Below, in pieces: positions 9,463 to 20,191 of a stretch of DNA of 64,000 nt. The stretch is taken from the NCBI RefSeq assembly GCF_002159845.1, contig NZ_NFJK01000003.1, forward strand, positions 62,001 to 126,000, read 5' to 3'. The translations under genes and the position numbers were made by a program. The notes beneath the pieces are model-generated. The model ran no database searches and had not been told where the DNA came from. It saw only the letters and a list, made by a program, of their open reading frames with translations. Source of the stretch: Anaeromassilibacillus sp. An250 (GTDB lineage: Bacteria; Bacillota; Clostridia; Oscillospirales; Acutalibacteraceae). Numbering within the stretch: the first letter of the stretch is position 1; each line of letters opens with the position of its first letter.

Positions 9463-10548
9463 TTATGCGTTCTCCTCTTCGAACTTCTTCATGAATTCGA
9501 CAAGCTTTTCTACGCCCTCGATTGGCATTGCGTTGTAGATCGAAGCGCGCATTCCGCCCACCGAACGATGGCCCTTCAGGTTCACAAAGCCCGCAGCTTC
9601 CGCTTCCTTAACAAACTTTGCGTTCAGTTCGTCGCTGCCTGTGACAAACGGGACGTTCATCAGGGAGCGGTCCTTCGGGACAACCGTGCCACGGAACATC
9701 TTCGAGTTGTCGAGATAGCCGTACAGGATGCCGGCTTTCTTTTCGTTCAGCTTCTTCATTTCCTCCAGGCCGCCGATGGTGTTTTTGATCCAATCGAGCA
9801 CCAACATGCTGATGTAGATCGAATAGCACGGCGGTGTATTGAACATGGAGCCGTTGTCCACATGCGTTTGATAGTTGAACATGGTGGGCGTGATGTCCAT
9901 CGCATGGCCAATCAGATCTTCACGGATGATGACGACCGTCAGGCCGGCCGGTCCCATATTCTTCTGTGCGCCCGCATACAACACGCCGAACTTGCTCACG
10001 TCGATGGGTTCGCTCAGGATGCAGGAGGAAATGTCCGCCACCAGCGGCACATCGCCGGTTTCCGGCAGCTTGGTGAATCTGGTGCCGTAGATGGTGTTGT
10101 TCATGCAGATGTGGAAATAATCCGCATCCTTTGTGAAAGTGGCGGGGTCGAGCTCCGGAATGTAGCAGAAGGTCTGATCCTTGGAAGAGGCCACAACATT
10201 GGCTTCGCCATAACGTGCGGCTTCTTTATAGGCCTTGGTAGCCCACTGGCCGGTGAGGACAAAGTCCGCTTTGCCGCTCTTGGTCATCAGGTTCATCGGG
10301 ACCATTGCAAACTGGGAGGAAGCTCCACCCTGCAAAAACAAAACTTTATAGTTGTCCGGAATATTCATGACTTCGCGGAGCAGACTTTCGGCAGAACCGA
10401 TAATACCCTCGTAGACCTTAGAACGATGGGACATTTCCATAACGGATTGGCCGCTGCCCTGGTAGTCCAGCATTTCGTCCGCAGCACGGCGGAGAACAGC
10501 TTCGGGCAGCATCGAGGGGCCCGCGGAAAAGTTATAAACGCGTTTCAT
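9463..10548 (-). CDS. serC: Phosphoserine aminotransferase
   Basis: 361 residues, a class V PLP aminotransferase that makes O-phosphoserine from 3-phosphohydroxypyruvate and glutamate. The start reads MKRVYNFSAGPSMLPEAVL. The PLP lysine lies in YAGAQKNMGPAGLT, and GHRSVGGMRASIYNAMP ends the family signature. AGGAGGTTGC precedes the ATG. It is the first gene of the serC-serA operon. Confidence 0.96.
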   Translation of the reverse strand: MKRVYNFSAGPSMLPEAVLRRAADEMLDYQGSGQSVMEMSHRSKVYEGIIGSAESLLREVMNIPDNYKVLFLQGGASSQFAMVPMNLMTKSGKADFVLTGQWATKAYKEAARYGEANVVASSKDQTFCYIPELDPATFTKDADYFHICMNNTIYGTRFTKLPETGDVPLVADISSCILSEPIDVSKFGVLYAGAQKNMGPAGLTVVIIREDLIGHAMDITPTMFNYQTHVDNGSMFNTPPCYSIYISMLVLDWIKNTIGGLEEMKKLNEKKAGILYGYLDNSKMFRGTVVPKDRSLMNVPFVTGSDELNAKFVKEAEAAGFVNLKGHRSVGGMRASIYNAMPIEGVEKLVEFMKKFEEENA

Positions 10549-10605
10549 AGTGGTGCAACCTCCTAGTAAATTACTGCTTCAAATGAGCAGACTATAATAC
10601 TATTA

Positions 10606-10634
10606 ATTATACCGATTTAGTGCGATGAAATCAA
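10606..10634 (-). promoter_or_regulatory. Sigma-A-like promoter of serC-serA
   Basis: On the minus strand: TTGATT, 17-base spacer, TATAAT, about 55 bases upstream of serC. No T-box or riboswitch structure was recognised in the short leader. Confidence 0.7.
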
Positions 10635-10804
10635 TGGAGCGAAATTCATAAATTTATTGACGAAACAAAGAAAATTTCGTCTGATTTTGGGAAGTGATAA
10701 AACGGGAAATGTGGTAACCTTTTGACAAAAAATCAAAAAAGCGAGAAAAATTGATCGAATCATACAAAAATTAAATAACATGATAAAAACAATCATATAT
10801 ATCG

Positions 10805-10833
10805 TTGCATTTTCCATCGTTTTCATGTACAAT
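10805..10833 (+). promoter_or_regulatory. Sigma-A-like promoter of the ntp (V-ATPase) operon
   Basis: TTGCAT, 17-base spacer, TACAAT, about 80 bases upstream of ntpF and divergent from the serC promoter. The AT-rich stretch between the two promoters holds nothing else that I can support. Confidence 0.65.
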
Positions 10834-10912
10834 AAATATAATTTTTAAATTCATGAGGCGTCTATCCAAAGGCGATACGGTCAATAAAAAGAACGGGAGG
10901 TGATAGGAACCA

Positions 10913-11224
10913 ATGGCACAGCAGACAATCGACGCCGTCCGCGAGGCGGAACGGAAAGCGGATCAGGCCGAACGCGACGCTGCCCAGCAGGCAGAGGAAA
11001 TCCTCTGGAAAGCCCATGCGGACGCCGAACGGACAACGGCGCAAATTACGTCCGAGGCGGACAAGTTGGCACAGGATTCCTTGGAAGCGGCCCGCGCGCA
11101 AGGAGGACGCTATGCGGCAAAGGCCGCCCAGGAAGCGGAACAGGAGATTGCAGCACTGCGTGCGCTTGCACAGAAAAGGGAAAAAGAAGCAATTGCCTGC
11201 GTGATTGCGGAGCTTGTCGGTTAA
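10913..11224 (+). CDS. ntpF: V-type ATPase peripheral stalk subunit (NtpF / subunit G-H)
   Basis: 103 residues, almost wholly charged helix rich in Ala, Glu and Gln (ADAERTTAQITSEADKLAQD), as expected for the G/H subunit that forms the peripheral stalk coiled coil with subunit E. It is first in an Ntp operon whose order (F-I-K-E-C-G-A-B-D) matches Enterococcus and Clostridium. GGGAGG precedes the ATG. Confidence 0.85.
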   Translation: MAQQTIDAVREAERKADQAERDAAQQAEEILWKAHADAERTTAQITSEADKLAQDSLEAARAQGGRYAAKAAQEAEQEIAALRALAQKREKEAIACVIAELVG

Positions 11225-11266
11225 CGGGGGAGCCCCAAACCGGCATAGAAAGGAGGAATGGAATTT

Positions 11267-13764
<2,498 letters not shown>

Positions 13765-13807
13765 TCCGCTCCAATCCCCACATTGATACGGAAAAGGAGC
13801 GCTGCGC

Positions 13808-14410
13808 ATGACTGGATTGGAACAAATCATCAGACAGATTGAAGACGATGCGGCGGCCTCTGTGGTCTCCATTCGCCAAAAGGCGGAGGAGGAAGCGGCG
13901 CAAATCGCACAGGAGGCCCGCTCGCGCGGGGAAGCGCGCGCGCAGGAGATTGCCAATCAGGCGAAAGAACAAGCAAAAAGTATCCAAAGCCGTGCGGAAT
14001 CGGCCGCGGCCCTACAGAAGCGGCAGAGCGTTCTCGCTGCGAAACAGGCGATCATCCGCGAGCTGCTGGAAAAGAGCCGCCAGGACATGGAAACCCTTCC
14101 AGAGGCGGAGTATTTCACAAACCTTCTAAAATTGGTCCGCCGGTACGCGTTGCCACAGGAGGGGGAGATCCTCTTTTCCCAGAGGGATCTGGACCGCCTG
14201 CCCAGCGGGTTTGAACAGGAACTGGCGCAGGCCCTGCCGGCCGGCGGGAGCCTGAAGGTTTCCCGTGAACCGAGGAAGATCGACGGGGGCTTCGTGTTGG
14301 TCTACGGCGGCGTGGAGCAGAATTGTTCCTTTGCCGCGCTGTTTGACGCGGCAAAGGACCGCTTGCAGGACAAACTGCACGCGCTGCTCTTTGCAGGAGG
14401 GCAGGCATGA
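13808..14410 (+). CDS. ntpE: V-type ATPase subunit E
   Basis: 200 residues. The N-terminal coiled coil (EEEAAQIAQEARSRGEARAQ) pairs with NtpF in the peripheral stalk, and the C-terminal globular part (from about 95) ends RKIDGGFVLVYGGVEQNCSF, typical of the subunit. It overlaps ntpC by four bases. Confidence 0.92.
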   Translation: MTGLEQIIRQIEDDAAASVVSIRQKAEEEAAQIAQEARSRGEARAQEIANQAKEQAKSIQSRAESAAALQKRQSVLAAKQAIIRELLEKSRQDMETLPEAEYFTNLLKLVRRYALPQEGEILFSQRDLDRLPSGFEQELAQALPAGGSLKVSREPRKIDGGFVLVYGGVEQNCSFAALFDAAKDRLQDKLHALLFAGGQA

Positions 14411-15384
14411 TGGCGGAAAAGTATTACGCATATGCGGTAGCCCGTATCCGCACAAAGGAGCTCGGCCTGTTGAAGGGCGCGTTCCTGGAGCAGTTGCTGG
14501 CGGCCAAAAGCTATGAAGAATGCATCCAGCTTTTGTCCGAAAAGGGCTGGGGAGACGGGACCACTATGGACGCTGAGCAGATTCTCAGGGGCGAGGAGGA
14601 AAAGACCTGGGCGCTGCTGGAGGATCTGGTGGACGACCTTTCGGCCTTTGACGTCTTTCTCTATGCAAACGATTATCACAATTTGAAGGCCGCCATTAAA
14701 CTGGTATATCTGGATATAGAGCGGCCCGAAGCATTTTTCTCCCACGGGACCGTGGAACCGGAGACGATGCTGCAAGCCATCCGGGAACAGGATGTTTCCT
14801 TGCTTCCCGAGGCGATGCGCGCCCCGGCGAAGGAGGCGTTTGACCTGCTCCTACACACGCGGGACGGCCAGCTCTGCGATGTTGTGATCGACCGCGCGGC
14901 GCTGGATGCGATCTATGCGGCGGGAAAAGCGGCGGACCACCCGGTGATCCGGGACTATGCCGAAATGACCGTGGCAGCGGCGGATATCAAGATTGCGGTC
15001 CGCGCGCAGAAGACGGGGAAGCCCCTGGACTTCCTACAGCGTGCATTGGCTCCATGCGATTCGCTCGATGTGGAGCAGCTAGCGAAAGCGGCTGTTGAGG
15101 GCCAGGACGCCATCTACAGCTATCTGCAAAAGACCGCTTATGCGGACGCAGTGCCCGTATTGCAGGAATCGCCCTCTGCGTTTGAGCGTTGGTGCGACAA
15201 CCGCATCATCCGCGAGATCCGTCCGCAGCAGTACAACCCGTTCACGGTCGGCCCGTTGGCTGCGTTTCTCCTGGCGAGGGAGAACGAGGTGAAGACGGTT
15301 CGGATCATCCTCTCCGGCAAATGGAACCATCTGCGGGAAGAAGCGGTCCGCGAGCGGATGCGGGAAATGTACCGCAATGTTTAG
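14407..15384 (+). CDS. ntpC: V-type ATPase subunit C (d subunit)
   Basis: About 325 residues, mostly helical, the socket that links the central stalk to the K ring. Family text includes YYAYAVARIRTKELGLL near the start and NPFTVGPLAAFLLARENEVKT near the end. The ATGATG start overlaps the ntpE stop, which suggests translational coupling; either ATG (14407 or 14410) could be used. Confidence 0.92.
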   Translation: MMAEKYYAYAVARIRTKELGLLKGAFLEQLLAAKSYEECIQLLSEKGWGDGTTMDAEQILRGEEEKTWALLEDLVDDLSAFDVFLYANDYHNLKAAIKLVYLDIERPEAFFSHGTVEPETMLQAIREQDVSLLPEAMRAPAKEAFDLLLHTRDGQLCDVVIDRAALDAIYAAGKAADHPVIRDYAEMTVAAADIKIAVRAQKTGKPLDFLQRALAPCDSLDVEQLAKAAVEGQDAIYSYLQKTAYADAVPVLQESPSAFERWCDNRIIREIRPQQYNPFTVGPLAAFLLARENEVKTVRIILSGKWNHLREEAVRERMREMYRNV

Positions 15385-15395
15385 GGAGGGACGCC

Positions 15396-15713
15396 ATGTA
15401 TAAGATTGCAGTGATGGGGGACCGCGACAGCATCTATGGCTTTGCCGCCCTGGGGTTGGACACATATCCTGTAACCGACCCGGTTGAGGCCGCCCGGCGG
15501 CTGCGCAGCCTTGCGGAGCAGGAATATGCCGTCATCTATATCACCGAGGCGTTGGCGGATACCCTGGAAGCGGAGATCGACCGTTACCGTGAGCAGATGC
15601 TGCCGGCGGTGATTTTAATCCCAGGCGCGTCCGGCAACACCGGAAAGGGCGTCGCCGCGGTCAAGAAGAGCGTAGAACAAGCGGTCGGCTCCGACATTAT
15701 CTTCAATAACTAA
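15396..15713 (+). CDS. ntpG: V-type ATPase subunit F (NtpG)
   Basis: 105 residues, a small Rossmann-like central-stalk subunit that works with subunit D. It reads MYKIAVMGDRDSIYGFAALG and contains VIYITEALADTL and VILIPGASGN, all typical. The start is set by AGGGAGGG 6 bases upstream of the ATG; the same frame is open further left but only as a shadow of ntpC. Confidence 0.92.
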   Translation: MYKIAVMGDRDSIYGFAALGLDTYPVTDPVEAARRLRSLAEQEYAVIYITEALADTLEAEIDRYREQMLPAVILIPGASGNTGKGVAAVKKSVEQAVGSDIIFNN

Positions 15714-15745
15714 TTTTTGGAATCGGATAGGTTTCCGGCATTCTG

Positions 15746-15768
15746 GGAAAGCGCTGCGGCGCTTTTCC
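15746..15768 (+). promoter_or_regulatory. Hairpin between ntpG and ntpA
   Basis: GGAAAGCGC-TGCG-GCGCTTTTCC in the only sizeable gap inside the operon (77 bases). It lacks a long T run, so it is more likely an mRNA-processing or partial attenuation hairpin that sets the ratio of catalytic to stalk subunits than a full terminator. Confidence 0.35.
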
Positions 15769-15790
15769 GCAGAAAGGAACGGTCAGAATC

Positions 15791-17560
15791 ATGAGCAAAG
15801 GAACCATAAAAAAGGTTGCCGGCCCGCTGGTCATCGCCGAGGGGATGCGCGACGCAAATATGTTTGACGTGGTGCGCGTCAGTAGCCAACGTCTCATCGG
15901 GGAAATCATCGAGATGCACGGCGACCAGGCTTCTGTCCAGGTCTACGAGGAGACCTCCGGGCTTGGCCCGGGCGAACCGGTGGAATCCACTGGGGCGCCG
16001 CTCTCCGTGGAGTTGGGCCCCGGCCTGATCGGGAGCATCTTCGACGGGATTCAGCGTCCGCTGGAGGAGATCATGAAGGTGTCCGGCAACAACCTTCAAC
16101 GCGGCGTGGAGATTCCCGCGCTGGATCACAAAAAGAAATGGCATTTTACGCCGCTCAAAAAGGCGGGGGATTCCGTCACAGGCGGCGACATCATCGGCAC
16201 GGTGCAGGAGACGCCGATTGTCGTCCATAAGATTTTGGTGCCGCATGGATTGATGGGCACCATTCGCTCGATCAAAGAGGGCGATTACAACATTGACGAA
16301 ACCGTTGCAGTGGTGGATACGCCGAACGGGTCCAGCCAGGACCTGACCCTGCTGCAAAGATGGCCGGTGCGCGTCGGAAGGCCATATAAACAGAAATTGT
16401 CCCCGGATATGCCGCTTGTCACGGGCCAGCGCGTCATCGATACGCTGTTCCCGATTGCAAAGGGCGGCGTGGCGGCGGTTCCCGGCCCGTTCGGCAGCGG
16501 CAAGACCGTCGTGCAGCATCAGCTGGCGAAGTGGGCGGAGGCGGACATCGTGGTCTATATCGGCTGCGGCGAACGCGGCAACGAGATGACGGATGTTTTG
16601 AACGAGTTCCCGGAGTTGAAGGACCCGAAGACAGGGTTCTCCCTGATGGAACGCACCGTCCTGATCGCCAACACCTCTGATATGCCGGTTGCGGCGCGTG
16701 AAGCGTCCATCTACACCGGCATTACGATCGCAGAGTATTTCCGCGATATGGGCTATTCCGTCGCGCTGATGGCGGATTCCACCTCACGTTGGGCGGAGGC
16801 ATTGCGTGAGATGTCCGGCCGCCTCGAGGAGATGCCCGGCGAAGAGGGTTACCCGGCTTATTTGGGCAGCCGCTTGGCGCAGTTTTATGAGCGCGCGGGC
16901 CGCGTGGTGACCATCGGCAGCGAGGGGCGCGAGGGCGCGCTCTCCGTTATCGGGGCGGTTTCCCCACCGGGCGGCGATATTTCCGAGCCGGTTTCCCAGG
17001 CGACGCTGCGCATTGTCAAGGTGTTCTGGAGCCTGGACTCCGACCTCGCCTATAAGCGCCATTTCCCGGCGGTCAACTGGCTGACCAGTTATTCGCTCTA
17101 TGTGGATACGATGGAGAAATGGTTTAACGAGCATGTGGACGCCCATTGGATGGACCTGCGCGCGCGGTTGATGCGCCTTCTGCAGGAGGAAGCCGAGTTG
17201 AACGAGATCGTCCAGCTGGTCGGCATGGACGCCCTGTCCGCGCCGGACCGCCTGAAGCTGGAGGCTTCCCGCTCCATCCGTGAGGACTTCCTGCATCAGG
17301 ACGCCTTCCACGAGGTGGACACGTACACGCCGCTGCAAAAGCAGTTTACCATGATGCAGTTGGTGTTGGACTATTATGACAAAGCGGTGGAGGCCCTGGA
17401 TCAGGGCGCGTCCATCGAGGATTTGGTAAAGCTGCCTGTGCGCGAGCAGATCGGCCGCTTCAAGTATGTGCAGGAGAAGAATATACAGGCCGAATATGAG
17501 GCCGTTTTGAAAGCGCTCTCCAAACAGATCGACGAGCTTTTGCAAAAGGAGGACTTCTAA
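15791..17560 (+). CDS. ntpA: V-type ATPase catalytic subunit A
   Basis: 589 residues, the ATP-hydrolysing/synthesising subunit. The P-loop [14 protein letters not shown] and the Walker-type [20 protein letters not shown] are intact. The non-homologous insertion region (about 100-190) that separates V-type A from F-type beta is present. The stop codon is immediately followed by the ntpB ATG. AGAAAGGAACGG precedes the start. Confidence 0.97.
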   Translation: MSKGTIKKVAGPLVIAEGMRDANMFDVVRVSSQRLIGEIIEMHGDQASVQVYEETSGLGPGEPVESTGAPLSVELGPGLIGSIFDGIQRPLEEIMKVSGNNLQRGVEIPALDHKKKWHFTPLKKAGDSVTGGDIIGTVQETPIVVHKILVPHGLMGTIRSIKEGDYNIDETVAVVDTPNGSSQDLTLLQRWPVRVGRPYKQKLSPDMPLVTGQRVIDTLFPIAKGGVAAVPGPFGSGKTVVQHQLAKWAEADIVVYIGCGERGNEMTDVLNEFPELKDPKTGFSLMERTVLIANTSDMPVAAREASIYTGITIAEYFRDMGYSVALMADSTSRWAEALREMSGRLEEMPGEEGYPAYLGSRLAQFYERAGRVVTIGSEGREGALSVIGAVSPPGGDISEPVSQATLRIVKVFWSLDSDLAYKRHFPAVNWLTSYSLYVDTMEKWFNEHVDAHWMDLRARLMRLLQEEAELNEIVQLVGMDALSAPDRLKLEASRSIREDFLHQDAFHEVDTYTPLQKQFTMMQLVLDYYDKAVEALDQGASIEDLVKLPVREQIGRFKYVQEKNIQAEYEAVLKALSKQIDELLQKEDF

Positions 17561-18958
17561 ATGCCAAAGGAATACCGGACCATACAGGAAGTTGCGGGTC
17601 CTCTGATGCTGGTGCGCGGCGTGGAAGGCGTGACCTATAACGAGCTGGGGGAGATCGAGCTGTTCAGCGGGGAAAAGCGCCGCTGCAAAGTGCTGGAGAT
17701 CGACGGGGGAAACGCGCTGGTTCAGCTGTTTGAGAGCTCCACCGGCATCAACCTGAGCAACAGCAAGGTGCGCTTTTTGGGGCGCAGCATGGAACTGGGC
17801 GTCTCCGAGGACATGCTCAGCCGTGTCTTTGACGGCCTGGGCCGCCCGATCGACGGAGGGCCGGAGATCCTTCCGGAAAAGCGCCTGGATATCAACGGCC
17901 TGCCCATGAACCCCGCGGCGCGCAACTATCCCCAGGAGTTTATCCAGACGGGAATTTCCGCCATCGACGGTTTGAATACGCTGGTGCGCGGTCAAAAGCT
18001 CCCGATTTTTTCCGCCAGCGGCCTGCCGCACGCGAATTTGGCAGCGCAGATTGCGCGCCAGGCCAAGGTGCGCGGCACCGACGAGCCGTTTGCGGTCGTG
18101 TTTGCCGCTATGGGCATCACATTTGAGGAATCCAATTTCTTTATCCAGAGCTTCCAGGAGACCGGCGCCATCGACCGCACTGTGATGTTTGTCAACTTGG
18201 CGAACGATCCGGCAGTCGAACGCATCGCCACCCCCCGCATGGCGCTGACGGCTGCGGAGTATCTTGCGTTCGAAAAAAATATGCACGTGCTGGTCATCCT
18301 GACCGATATTACGAACTATGCCGACGCTTTGCGCGAGGTTTCCGCTGCGCGCAAAGAGGTGCCCGGCCGCCGTGGATATCCGGGCTATATGTATACGGAT
18401 CTCGCGTCCCTGTACGAGCGCGCCGGACGGCAAAAGGGCAAGAGCGGCAGCATCACCATGATCCCCATTTTGACCATGCCCGAGGACGACAAAACCCACC
18501 CGATCCCCGACCTGACGGGCTATATCACAGAGGGGCAGATCATCCTGAGCCGTGAGCTGTACCGCAAGGGCGTGACGCCGCCGATCGACGTGCTGCCCTC
18601 CCTGTCCCGTCTGAAGGACAAGGGCATCGGCGAGGGCAAAACCCGCGCCGACCACGCCAACACGATGAACCAGCTCTTCGCCGCCTATGCGCGCGGCAAG
18701 GAGGCCAAGGAGCTGATGACCGTTTTGGGCGAAGCAGCCTTGACAGATATGGATAAGCTGTATGCGCAATTTGCAGAGGAATTCGAGCGGAAGTACGTCT
18801 CCCAGGGGTACAATACAAACCGCGACATTGAGGAAACCCTGGAGATCGGCTGGAAATTGCTCTCCATTTTGCCGCGCAGCGAATTGAAGCGTATCAAAGA
18901 CGCCTTCCTCGATGAATATTACGACAAAGCAAAGGAGCAGCGTGAGCGGGAGGCATAA
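17561..18958 (+). CDS. ntpB: V-type ATPase regulatory subunit B
   Basis: 465 residues, the non-catalytic nucleotide-binding partner of subunit A. It lacks a canonical P-loop (the region reads [20 protein letters not shown]) and has [21 protein letters not shown], both as in known B subunits. AAGGAGG inside the end of ntpA precedes the ATG. The gene directly abuts ntpA. Confidence 0.97.
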   Translation: MPKEYRTIQEVAGPLMLVRGVEGVTYNELGEIELFSGEKRRCKVLEIDGGNALVQLFESSTGINLSNSKVRFLGRSMELGVSEDMLSRVFDGLGRPIDGGPEILPEKRLDINGLPMNPAARNYPQEFIQTGISAIDGLNTLVRGQKLPIFSASGLPHANLAAQIARQAKVRGTDEPFAVVFAAMGITFEESNFFIQSFQETGAIDRTVMFVNLANDPAVERIATPRMALTAAEYLAFEKNMHVLVILTDITNYADALREVSAARKEVPGRRGYPGYMYTDLASLYERAGRQKGKSGSITMIPILTMPEDDKTHPIPDLTGYITEGQIILSRELYRKGVTPPIDVLPSLSRLKDKGIGEGKTRADHANTMNQLFAAYARGKEAKELMTVLGEAALTDMDKLYAQFAEEFERKYVSQGYNTNRDIEETLEIGWKLLSILPRSELKRIKDAFLDEYYDKAKEQREREA

Positions 18959-18994
18959 TCCGCCGCGCAGCCGGACAGAAAGGGGGAGACATCT

Positions 18995-19666
18995 TTGGCG
19001 GCAACCCATGTAAACCCGACGCGGATGGAGCTGACGCGCCTGAAAAAGAAGCTGGTCACAGCCACGCGGGGCCACAAGCTCCTAAAGGATAAGCGCGACG
19101 AGTTGATGCGCCAGTTCCTGGATCTGGTGCGGGAGAACAAGGCCCTGCGCGAGAAGGTGGAGGCGGGCATCGCCGCCGCCAACCAGAATTTTGTGTTGGC
19201 GCGGGCGGGGATGCAGGCCCCGGTGCTCGATGTGGCGCTGATGACGCCGAAGCAGGAGGTCTTTTTGGAGTGCAATGCCCGCAATGTGATGAGCGTGGAA
19301 GTCCCGGTGTTTACCTATCAGACCCGGACTTCCGACGCAAACGACATCTATTCCTATGGCTTTGCCTTTACGTCCAGCGACTTGGATGCAGCGGTGAAGT
19401 CCTTGGCGGACATTTTGCCCGACATGCTGCGCTTGGCGGAGGTTGAGAAATCGTGCCAGTTGATGGCGGCGGAAATTGAAAAAACCCGCCGGCGTGTCAA
19501 TGCGCTGGAGCATGTGATGATCCCGCAGATGCAGGCGAATATCAAGTATATCACTATGAAGCTCGATGAAAACGAGCGCAGCACACAGATTCGCCTGATG
19601 AAGGTCAAGGATATGATGTTGGAACAGGCGCATCATTACAGCGAGCATGTGCCCGAACCAGCTTGA
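18995..19666 (+). CDS. ntpD: V-type ATPase subunit D
   Basis: 223 residues, the long coiled-coil axle of the rotor. Typical opening text is VNPTRMELTRLKKKLVTATR and the C-terminal helix contains RRRVNALEHVMIPQM. The start is TTG at 18995 with GGGGGAG seven bases upstream; no ATG is present near the conserved N-terminus. It is the last gene of the operon and is followed by a strong terminator. Confidence 0.94.
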   Translation: MAATHVNPTRMELTRLKKKLVTATRGHKLLKDKRDELMRQFLDLVRENKALREKVEAGIAAANQNFVLARAGMQAPVLDVALMTPKQEVFLECNARNVMSVEVPVFTYQTRTSDANDIYSYGFAFTSSDLDAAVKSLADILPDMLRLAEVEKSCQLMAAEIEKTRRRVNALEHVMIPQMQANIKYITMKLDENERSTQIRLMKVKDMMLEQAHHYSEHVPEPA

Positions 19667-19690
19667 TGGAACTGCGATAATAAGGAAAAA

Positions 19691-19726
19691 GCGGATGCAA
19701 TACGAACCCGTATTGCATCCGCTTTT
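19691..19726 (+). terminator. Intrinsic terminator of the ntp operon
   Basis: GCGGATGCAATACG-AACC-CGTATTGCATCCGC, a perfect 14-bp stem followed by TTTT. Confidence 0.95.
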
Positions 19727-19732
19727 GTGGAA

Positions 19733-19761
19733 TTGACATAGGCTGGAAAAAGGGCTATAAT
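19733..19761 (+). promoter_or_regulatory. Consensus promoter for a small antitoxin-like RNA
   Basis: TTGACA, 17-base spacer, TATAAT: a full sigma-A consensus with no protein gene downstream on this strand. It points into the 3' end of the small toxin gene on the opposite strand. Confidence 0.85.
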
Positions 19762-19767
19762 ACAAAT

Positions 19768-19855
19768 GTAAGGTGCTACCGCAAGACGGTTGCCCCTAAG
19801 TTGGACTAAGAATTAGCCGCTAACTTTGCTAGGGTTGGGCGGCTATTTCTTTTTG
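19768..19855 (+). ncRNA. Putative antisense antitoxin RNA of a type I toxin-antitoxin locus
   Basis: A predicted RNA of about 88 bases, from the consensus promoter at 19733-19761 to a terminator with stem TAGCCGC (19814-19820) / GCGGCTA (19839-19845) and T run 19846-19855. It contains no convincing ORF. Its 3' part is antisense to the last codons and 3' untranslated region of the 31-residue toxin-like gene, the convergent layout known for txpA/RatA and related Firmicutes loci. Both ends are predicted only. Confidence 0.65.
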
Positions 19856-19938
19856 CTGTGAGAAGCGACAGTCCAAACAAACGTCGCAACGCCAAGAAGC
19901 ACCATACAGAACTGAAAGAGCTCTGAATATGTAATCAT
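19843..19938 (-). CDS. Small hydrophobic toxin-like peptide (holin-like/TxpA type)
   Basis: 31 residues: short polar N-terminus (MITYSELF), one membrane helix (about residues 7-26, FCMVLLGVATFVWTVA) and a lysine tail (SHSKKK). This is the pattern of the putative holin-like type I toxins of Firmicutes. A strong GGGGGTGAGG site lies directly upstream of the ATG. The frame is open far upstream, but only this start has a ribosome-binding site and the conserved layout. A minus-strand promoter lies about 100 bases upstream and a convergent small RNA overlaps the 3' end. Confidence 0.7.
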   Translation of the reverse strand: MITYSELFQFCMVLLGVATFVWTVASHSKKK

Positions 19939-20037
19939 GGCCTCACCCCCTCGCGTTTGGAGGGGAAAAGAAACAAATTCCCCCTCCGGGAATGGAGGGG
20001 CAACCGCCCAGCGTCTTGGTAACACCTTACAAAAAGA

Positions 20038-20066
20038 AGAATAGCAAAATCCTTCACAAAATGCAA
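20038..20066 (-). promoter_or_regulatory. Promoter of the toxin-like gene
   Basis: On the minus strand: TTGCAT, 17-base spacer, TATTCT. It predicts a leader of about 90 bases before the toxin ATG at 19938, long enough for translational control by structure. Confidence 0.6.
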
Positions 20067-20067
20067 C

Positions 20068-20096
20068 AAAAACCGCACCCCATTGGGGCGCGGTTT
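20068..20096. terminator. Hairpin with A/T flanks, bidirectional terminator
   Basis: AAAACCGC-ACCCC-ATT-GGGGC-GCGGTTTT, usable in both directions. It lies just beyond the toxin promoter and insulates the cassette from fbp. Confidence 0.7.
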
Positions 20097-20110
20097 TCTC
20101 ATGACCAAAA

Positions 20111-20148
20111 GAGGACGCCCAATGCGCAAAAGCCCGGGCGTCCTCTTT
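20111..20148 (-). terminator. Intrinsic terminator downstream of fbp
   Basis: Minus strand: GAGGACGCCC, 15-base loop, GGGCGTCCTC, then TTTT. It ends the fbp transcript about 45 bases past the stop codon. Confidence 0.85.
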
Positions 20149-20191
20149 ATTCACCTGTGCATGCAATCAAAGGCCCTCACAAAGAACCGCC

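Larger units (their letters stand above)
19768..20030. repeat. Imperfect inverted repeat flanking the toxin cassette
   Basis: The plus strand at 19768-19797 (GTAAGGTGCTACCGCAAGAC then GGTTGCCCCT) and the minus strand at 20030-19996 (GTAAGGTGTTACCAAGACG then GGTTGCCCCT) start alike. The arms sit at the presumed 5' ends of the antitoxin RNA and of the toxin mRNA, with the toxin gene between them. Confidence 0.6.

Noticed and set aside
10549-10634. T-box or serine riboswitch in the serC leader
   Set aside because: The predicted leader is only about 55 bases and shows no T-box sequence or terminator-antiterminator.
16784-19075. Long antisense frame (763 codons) opposite ntpA-ntpB
   Set aside because: Mirror of a GC-biased coding pair; no ribosome-binding site, His/Arg/Leu-rich text without domains. 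The plus-strand genes explain it.
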